A stretch of DNA of 7,908 nt from Ruminococcus sp. (GTDB lineage Bacteria > Bacillota > Clostridia > Oscillospirales > Ruminococcaceae), in assembly GCA_014799675.1 (NCBI GenBank), contig JAAVHM010000137.1:1-7908 (forward strand), read 5' to 3'. The notes below the pieces were generated by a model. It was not told where the DNA came from, searched no databases, and saw only the letters and a program-made list of their open reading frames with translations. Made by a program: the position numbers and the translations under genes. Positions 2,809 through 7,908 of the stretch are shown here, piece by piece. Numbering within the stretch: the stretch's first letter is position 1; the number at the start of each line of letters is the position of its first letter.

Positions 2809-5763
2809 TTGTCAAGGAAAACGAGTTTAAAGAGATTTTTGTCGGCGGCGATCGCAGTAAGCACTTGTCTGACCGCTTTGCCTGCATTCCCTGCCTTTTC
2901 CGAGGAAAACCCGTCCCCTGCTGTGCAGGAAGCGGCTGAAACGCAGGAAACTGCGGACGAGGGCAATGCCGTTTCGGGTTTTGTCAAGCAAAAAACATAC
3001 AGCGATTATTTTGACGAGATCGAAGACGTCCCAAGACCGGATAAGGAGGCTTTCCTTGTATATTCGGGCTGCGACGACGAGGCGCAGGTCGAGGTCGGCT
3101 CATATGAGGGCAAGGAAAATGTTGTTATCTGGTCCAACGAGTCGGGTACTGTCGATTTTACAGTAGACGTCCCCGAAGCGGGCGCGTACCAAATGGAGGT
3201 CAGCTATTTCCCAATTGCTGACGGCTCTTCCACCGAGGTCTCGGTGCTTATCGACGGCGTTTCGCCATACGATACCGCGACCCGCGTTGAGATGAACCAC
3301 ATCTGGACCAGCGCGTACCCGATTTCCGTGGACTCAAAGGACAATGAAGTCCGTCCCCCGCAGATCCAGGCGCCCAGGTGGGTGACCAATATGATATACG
3401 ACACGGACGGTCTGTTCAACGAGCCGCTGTATTTTAACTTTGAGACAGCGGGTCAGCATACTGTTTCGCTTCAGTCCGAAAGAGCAAGCGTTGCCATTGA
3501 GTACATTAAGTTGTGCAACATCAAGGGCTACGACAGCTACACAAAGCCTTCCGACTCGGAACTCGCAGCAAATTCCGGCGCGGAACCTATCAGGCTTCAG
3601 GGCGAAAAATACAGCTATACAAACTCTCAGTCGCTTTTCCCTACATATGACAGAGGTTCTTATACGGTAGAACCCTCTCACCCCTCTAAACAGCGTTACA
3701 ATACCGTCGGCGACGGCACTTGGGATACTGTGGGTCAGAGAATTACTTGGGAAATGAACGTTGAGACCGCAGGTTACTACAAGGTCGGAATTAAAGCCCG
3801 TCAGAACGAGCTTAGAGGACTTTACACAAACCGCAGGCTCTATATCGACGGCAAAGTCCCCAATGAGGAAATGTCCCAGATAAAATTCCAGTACGACGAC
3901 GACTGGATAATGGTAGTTCCCGAGGACGAAAACGGCGACCCTGTTTACGTTTATCTCGAACCCGGCAAGCATGAGCTTGCTCTGGAGGTAATCCCCGGCG
4001 AGATCGGCAACTCTATGAGACGCCTTGACAGTATCGTTTATACTGCTAACCAGTACTATATGCAGATACTGATGATAACAGGTCCTTCCCCCGACAAGTA
4101 CACGGACTACTATGTACATAAGGAGATCCCCGAGCTTGTGAACGTATTCAGTACTCTTTCTTCCCAGCTTCTTGCGGAGGAAATAGCTATCGAGGCGCTT
4201 GCGGGTCAGCAGGGTACGGAAGCCGCGGCTTTGGAAAGACTTGCTACTGTTCTTGAAAGAGGCGCTGAAAAGCCCCACAAGATACCTGATATGATCGGAA
4301 ATAACTCCATTAAGGATAATGTCGCTTCCGTTTCGTCATGGATGAGACAGTACCGTGAACAGCCGCTGGAGATAGACTTCATTGAGCTTGTTCCCGCTGA
4401 CGGAAAATTTACTTCGGTAAAATCCAATTTCTTCAAGAGTATGTCTTTCGGCTTTAAGGGCTTTATCAATTCATTCTTTGAGGATTACACCGTACTTTCA
4501 GATACTACAAAGGATTCTATCAACGTTTGGGTAGGTCTCGGACGTGACCAGACAAACGTTATCAAGCAGCTTGTTGACGCTGAATTCAACCCATCTCACA
4601 ACACACAGGTCGCTATCAACCTTGTACAGGGCGGTATCATGGAAGCTGTTCTCGCAGGAAAGGGTCCTGACGCTTCGCTGTTTGTAGGCGGCGAGTTCCC
4701 TGTAAACCTTGCGGTCCGTGACCTTGTTGTTCCTCTGAACGACATGGAGGGCTTTGACGAGGTCAAGTCAAGATTCCAGCGGAACGCTATGGTAAACTAT
4801 ACATACGACGGAGACGTTTATGCTATACCAATAAACCAAAGCTTCCCCATGATGTTCTACCGCAAGGATATGCTGGCTGAGATCGGCATTACAGACCCTC
4901 CCGAGACGTGGGACGATCTTATTGATATGCTCCCCGCTATCCAGAGAAAATATATGCAGCCCGGACTTATTCTTCCCGGCGTTGCGGCGGCTACCACTAC
5001 GGCAGGCGGTATATCCGTTTCACCTGCTACGGAAGCCGGTCACACGTTTGCTCTGCTTATGCTCCAGTCGGGAACGAACTATTACAACGACGCCCAGACT
5101 GCAACAAACTTTGATACGCAGGCGGCTGTTGACGCATTCGCAACATGGACGGACTTCTACAATATCTACAAGTTCGACCAGACCTACGACGCGTTCACAC
5201 GATTCAGAACGGGTGAAGCTCCTATCGTTATACAGGGCTACTGTGCATTCTACAATCAGCTCAATGTTGCTGCTCCCGAAATAAAGGGACTGTGGGATTT
5301 CTGCGAGGTTCCCGGAACACGTCAGGCAGACGGCACTGTTTCCCACGCTTCAAATTCAAACGGCTCGGGCGCGATCATTCTCACAAGCTGCAAGAATAAA
5401 GAGGGCGCATGGGACTTCATCAAGTGGTTCACATCTACGGACGTTATGGTCGAGTACGGACAGAATGTTGAGGGCGTTATGGGACCTCTCGGACGCTTCG
5501 ACTGTGCAAACATTGAAGCTTTGCAGCAGCTTAACTGGTCCAATAAGGATATGGAAAAGATACTTTATCAGATGGATCAGCTTGAGGAAATTCCGATAGT
5601 TCCGTCCGCATACGTTGTTACACGAAGCGTTATGAACGCGTTCAGAACTGTTGTAAACGACAAGGAGAACGCACGTGAAACGCTGCGCTGGTACAATATC
5701 GACATCAACAGAGAAATTACAAGAAAACGAGAAAATCTCGGTCTTGATGATGAAAATAAATAA
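2809..5763 (+). CDS. Large modular extracellular solute-binding protein of a sugar ABC transporter
   Basis: This 984-residue protein captures the substrate outside the cell for the two permeases encoded next. Residues 1-31 are an export signal (SRKTSLKR, hydrophobic core, likely cleavage after AFS31); a Cys at residue 20 (VSTC) is only a poor lipobox. Residues about 80-236 and 259-415 are two beta-rich segments with features of galactose-binding-like or CBM35-like carbohydrate-binding modules (for example VDVPEAGAYQMEVSY, then VETAGYYKVGIKAR and EPGKHELALEV). A partly helical linker of about 150 residues follows. From about residue 566 to the end is a family-1 solute-binding domain: VWVGLGRD start, GPDASLFVGG, DGDVYAIPINQSFPMMFYRK near 671, ETWDDLIDMLP, and GAWDFIKWFTS near the end. 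Typical family members are 400-550 residues, so this is about twice as long. The TTG start is chosen from the AGGTGG site. The ligand is unknown, probably an oligosaccharide. Confidence 0.88.
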   Translation: MSRKTSLKRFLSAAIAVSTCLTALPAFPAFSEENPSPAVQEAAETQETADEGNAVSGFVKQKTYSDYFDEIEDVPRPDKEAFLVYSGCDDEAQVEVGSYEGKENVVIWSNESGTVDFTVDVPEAGAYQMEVSYFPIADGSSTEVSVLIDGVSPYDTATRVEMNHIWTSAYPISVDSKDNEVRPPQIQAPRWVTNMIYDTDGLFNEPLYFNFETAGQHTVSLQSERASVAIEYIKLCNIKGYDSYTKPSDSELAANSGAEPIRLQGEKYSYTNSQSLFPTYDRGSYTVEPSHPSKQRYNTVGDGTWDTVGQRITWEMNVETAGYYKVGIKARQNELRGLYTNRRLYIDGKVPNEEMSQIKFQYDDDWIMVVPEDENGDPVYVYLEPGKHELALEVIPGEIGNSMRRLDSIVYTANQYYMQILMITGPSPDKYTDYYVHKEIPELVNVFSTLSSQLLAEEIAIEALAGQQGTEAAALERLATVLERGAEKPHKIPDMIGNNSIKDNVASVSSWMRQYREQPLEIDFIELVPADGKFTSVKSNFFKSMSFGFKGFINSFFEDYTVLSDTTKDSINVWVGLGRDQTNVIKQLVDAEFNPSHNTQVAINLVQGGIMEAVLAGKGPDASLFVGGEFPVNLAVRDLVVPLNDMEGFDEVKSRFQRNAMVNYTYDGDVYAIPINQSFPMMFYRKDMLAEIGITDPPETWDDLIDMLPAIQRKYMQPGLILPGVAAATTTAGGISVSPATEAGHTFALLMLQSGTNYYNDAQTATNFDTQAAVDAFATWTDFYNIYKFDQTYDAFTRFRTGEAPIVIQGYCAFYNQLNVAAPEIKGLWDFCEVPGTRQADGTVSHASNSNGSGAIILTSCKNKEGAWDFIKWFTSTDVMVEYGQNVEGVMGPLGRFDCANIEALQQLNWSNKDMEKILYQMDQLEEIPIVPSAYVVTRSVMNAFRTVVNDKENARETLRWYNIDINREITRKRENLGLDDENK

Positions 5764-5767
5764 GAAT

Positions 5768-5772
5768 GGAGG
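5768..5772 (+). promoter_or_regulatory. Ribosome binding site GGAGG supporting the TTG start of permease 1
   Basis: GGAGG is followed by 8 nt and TTG at 5781. The next in-frame ATG, at 5832, would remove 17 charged residues and has no comparable upstream site, so the TTG is preferred. Confidence 0.7.
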
Positions 5773-5780
5773 GGTAACCT

Positions 5781-6746
5781 TTGGCTGCTGAAACTCAAAA
5801 GAAGGAAATATTGCTTCCCAACGAACGCAAGATGTCCGCTAAAGAAAAGTGGGGATATACGTGGCACGAAATGAAAAGGAACAAGATGTGCTACATAATG
5901 CTGTTCCCGTTTATGATTTTCTTTTTGATATTCACGGTAATACCGGTTATCATGGCTCTGCCTATGGGCTTCACCGACTTTGATATGGCGCATTTCCCGC
6001 CTAAGTGGGTCGGCTTTCAGAACTTTTACACAATGTTCCTTGAGGACGACGTTTTCATAAGCGCGATCAGAACTACGCTTATATTCGCAATTTTCACAGG
6101 TCCTCTCAGCTATGCCCTCAGCTTTATGCTGGCGTGGCTGATAAACGAACTGCACCCCGTTCTCAAAACGGTTTTCACGCTGATATTCTACGCCCCCTCA
6201 ATGGCGGGAAATATCTACTTTGTATGGCAGCTCATCTTCTCGGGTGACTCTTACGGCTATCTTAACGCGCTCATCAACGAGCTCGGCATTACAACAGCCG
6301 CTATCCAGTGGCTTACGGACGCCAACTATATCCTCCCCTGCGTTATCATAGTTCAGCTCTGGGTATCCATGGGCGCGGGCTTCCTTGCAATGCGCGCGGG
6401 CTTCCAGGGTATCGACAAGGCTATGTACGAGGCGGGAGCTATCGAGGGGATCAGCAACAGGTGGCAGGAGCTTATTTACATCACAATTCCCTCAATGGGA
6501 CCTCAGCTCATGTTCGCCGCTGTAATGCAGATCGTTTCTTCGTTCACAGTTGATATCGTCGGCAGAAGCCTCTGCGGCTTCCCCTCAACGGACTACAAGG
6601 CGCACACTATCATGACTCACGCATTCGACTACGGCTGGATACGCTACGAAATGGGATATTCTTCCGCAATATGCTTCGTGCTGTTCCTTGCCATGTTCGT
6701 CTGCAACCAGTTGATCTCAAAATTGCTTAACAAATATATGAACTGA
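5781..6746 (+). CDS. Sugar ABC transporter permease, CUT1 family (MalF/UgpA/LacF-like)
   Basis: This 321-residue integral membrane protein is predicted to form one half of the transmembrane channel of the sugar importer. A basic cytoplasmic N-terminus (1-36) precedes about six membrane segments, roughly at 37-60, 96-120, 131-152, 185-205, 240-260 and 293-313. The cytoplasmic EAA loop, which docks on the ATPase, is at 217-236 (EAGAIEG, then ITIP), close to the family pattern EAAxxDG...IxLP. Length is normal for the family. The gene follows the binding protein by 17 nt and precedes the second permease by 22 nt with no terminator between, so co-transcription is near certain. The TTG start is supported by GGAGG 8 nt upstream. 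The family is clear; the substrate is not. Confidence 0.93.
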   Translation: MAAETQKKEILLPNERKMSAKEKWGYTWHEMKRNKMCYIMLFPFMIFFLIFTVIPVIMALPMGFTDFDMAHFPPKWVGFQNFYTMFLEDDVFISAIRTTLIFAIFTGPLSYALSFMLAWLINELHPVLKTVFTLIFYAPSMAGNIYFVWQLIFSGDSYGYLNALINELGITTAAIQWLTDANYILPCVIIVQLWVSMGAGFLAMRAGFQGIDKAMYEAGAIEGISNRWQELIYITIPSMGPQLMFAAVMQIVSSFTVDIVGRSLCGFPSTDYKAHTIMTHAFDYGWIRYEMGYSSAICFVLFLAMFVCNQLISKLLNKYMN

Positions 6747-6768
6747 GAAATGAGGTGAGGATTACATA

Positions 6769-7740
6769 ATGGCTAAAAAAGAACTGAAGCCCTCCCAGAT
6801 AAAGGCTCAGCAGGAGGCGGAAAACGCCGCTGCCCTTGAAGCCCTTAGAAAGAGGCGGGAAAAAGAGCACCGCAAAATGGAGAAATCAAAAGGCTCCAAC
6901 AAGCAGGTAGGCAAGAGCTGGAAGAACGATATCGGAATTTTCCTCTTCCTTGCAATTCTCGGCTGCTTTATGCTGCTCCCCATTTATATCGCAATTGTCA
7001 CATCACTCAAGCCGGTAAATGAAATTTTCATTATGCCGCCGCGTCTTTACGCAATGGATCCCACCGGCGACAACTTCAAGGATCTGTTCGTTGTTGCGAA
7101 CAACTCGTGGGTACCTTTCTCAAGAAACGTTTTCAACAGTGTTTTCGTAACTGTTGCAGCAACTGTTCTTCACGTTCTGTTTGCCTGTACGGCGGGCTTT
7201 GTGCTTGCGAAGTGCAGATTCCCCGGCGTTAAGGTAATAAACAAGATCGTCGTTATTGCCCTCCTCTTCAACAGCCAGGTAACATATATCATGCAGTATA
7301 TGGTAATGGCAAGACTGGGCATGATCAACACATATTCGGCGCTTATTATGCCGCTTATCGCTTCGTCTATGGGTCTTTACCTTATGATACAGAGCGTTGG
7401 ACAGATTCCCGACGCTATGATCGAAGCGGCAAAGGTTGACGGCGCAGGGCTTATGAGGATATGCTGGGGCATCGTAATGCCCAACTCAAAGCCTGCACTT
7501 ATGACTATTATTATCTTCCAGTTCCAGGCGGTTTGGAACACCAACGGCGGCTCAATTGTTTACGATGAGGCGCTCAAGACGATGCCTACCGTTGTTCAGC
7601 AGATCGCTGCGGCAGGTCTTGCAAGACAGGGCGCTATCGCGGCTTCCGCTGTTGTACTGATGATACCGCCTTTGGCTATCTTCATTGCCGCACAGAGCAA
7701 CGTTATGGAAACAATGGCTCACGCAGGTATGAAGGACTAA
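6769..7740 (+). CDS. Sugar ABC transporter permease, CUT1 family (MalG/UgpE/LacG-like)
   Basis: This 323-residue protein is predicted to be the second channel subunit, pairing with the upstream permease. After a charged N-terminal extension (1-54), membrane segments lie at about 55-79, 121-146, 157-180, 188-208, 241-257 and 289-309. The EAA loop is at 219-238 (EAAKVDGAG, then GIVMPNSKPAL), a very good match to the family. MalG-type permeases are usually about 275-300 residues, and the extra length is the N-terminal Lys/Arg/Glu/Ala-rich stretch (for example ALEALRKRREKEHRKMEKSK), which looks like a helix or coiled coil facing the cytoplasm. GAGGTGAGG (6752-6760) lies 8 nt before the ATG. No ATPase gene follows; the next gene begins 26 nt after the stop. 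Confidence 0.94.
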   Translation: MAKKELKPSQIKAQQEAENAAALEALRKRREKEHRKMEKSKGSNKQVGKSWKNDIGIFLFLAILGCFMLLPIYIAIVTSLKPVNEIFIMPPRLYAMDPTGDNFKDLFVVANNSWVPFSRNVFNSVFVTVAATVLHVLFACTAGFVLAKCRFPGVKVINKIVVIALLFNSQVTYIMQYMVMARLGMINTYSALIMPLIASSMGLYLMIQSVGQIPDAMIEAAKVDGAGLMRICWGIVMPNSKPALMTIIIFQFQAVWNTNGGSIVYDEALKTMPTVVQQIAAAGLARQGAIAASAVVLMIPPLAIFIAAQSNVMETMAHAGMKD

Positions 7741-7766
7741 AATTTACGATGATACGGAGGGATAAT

Positions 7767-7908
7767 ATGTCAAGCTTGAAAAAGCTTCTTTCGCTTGTTT
7801 CAGCGGCGGCACTTACGATATCGGCTCTTGCCGTGAACGTTTCCGCGCTGGAAGCATATGACCCTTACAGCTATGACAGGTGGGGAGACGCTGTTTCCTC
7901 CCAGGCGG
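7767..7908 (+). CDS. Secreted protein, 5' end only (possibly an NHL/beta-propeller protein)
   Basis: Only the first 47 codons are inside the window. GGAGG (7756-7760) lies 6 nt before the ATG, and the gene starts 26 nt after the second permease, so it belongs to the same operon. Residues 1-25 form a signal peptide (LKKLL, then a hydrophobic Ala/Leu/Val stretch, cleavage after VSA). The mature N-terminus begins LEAYDPYSYDRWGDAVSSQA. A Tyr/Asp/Trp-rich start of this kind, in an operon after a long binding protein and two permeases, recalls secreted NHL-repeat proteins that I remember next to similar transporters in Clostridia, but 22 mature residues cannot prove this. A role outside the cell alongside the transporter is the safest inference. 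Confidence 0.75.
   Translation, partial: MSSLKKLLSLVSAAALTISALAVNVSALEAYDPYSYDRWGDAVSSQA

Noticed and set aside
3334..4278. Leftward 314-codon open frame antisense to the binding-protein gene
   Set aside because: The sense strand encodes a clear domain protein with signal peptide and ribosome binding site; the antisense frame has no such support.
5577..6155. Leftward 192-codon open frame across the binding-protein/permease junction
   Set aside because: It lies opposite two well-supported co-directional genes and has no recognisable domain or start signal.

Overview
The window looks like a chromosomal stretch from a Gram-positive gut or rumen Clostridia member, most likely Oscillospiraceae (Ruminococcus-like). 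This rests on AGGAGG-type ribosome binding sites, consensus sigma-A promoters, a surface protein ending in an NPGTG sorting motif, Ala/Ser-rich signal peptides ending in VSA, and frequent Thr-ACA, Val-GTA and Ala-GCT codons in the surface protein. The assignment is inferred from these traits, not from a database match.

Layout. Positions 1-369 are non-coding: a GC-rich 14-bp tandem repeat, phased TTACA repeats, and a near-consensus extended -10 sigma-A promoter (199-227) with a leader of about 135 nt. Positions 370-2220 encode a 616-residue secreted protein with an acidic stalk and an NPGTG cell-wall sorting signal; its globular part is not one I recognise. Positions 2221-2808 are a dense intergenic region with two terminator-like hairpins, two GC-rich palindromic elements sharing TGTAGGGG/CCCCTACA ends, and a second promoter (perfect TTGACA-N17-TATAAT, 2679-2707) surrounded by several candidate operator palindromes.

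Positions 2809-7740 hold a three-gene transport operon: a very large secreted solute-binding protein (984 aa, with two N-terminal beta-sandwich-like, probably carbohydrate-binding modules before a family-1 binding domain) and two CUT1-type sugar permeases (321 and 323 aa). Each of these genes has a good ribosome binding site, and gaps are only 17, 22 and 26 nt. No ATPase is present; in such Firmicutes operons a shared MsmK/MsmX-type ATPase encoded elsewhere usually energises uptake. From 7767 to the right edge is the start of a further secreted protein in the same operon, cut off by the window.

Together the operon probably binds an oligosaccharide outside the cell and imports it. The substrate cannot be read from the sequence. 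The surface-protein gene is a separate transcription unit, but the same AAACGTTT palindrome near both promoters raises the possibility of shared control. The least ordinary content is the modular solute-binding protein, the operator arrangement around 2603-2746, the palindromic intergenic elements and the unrecognised NPGTG-anchored protein.
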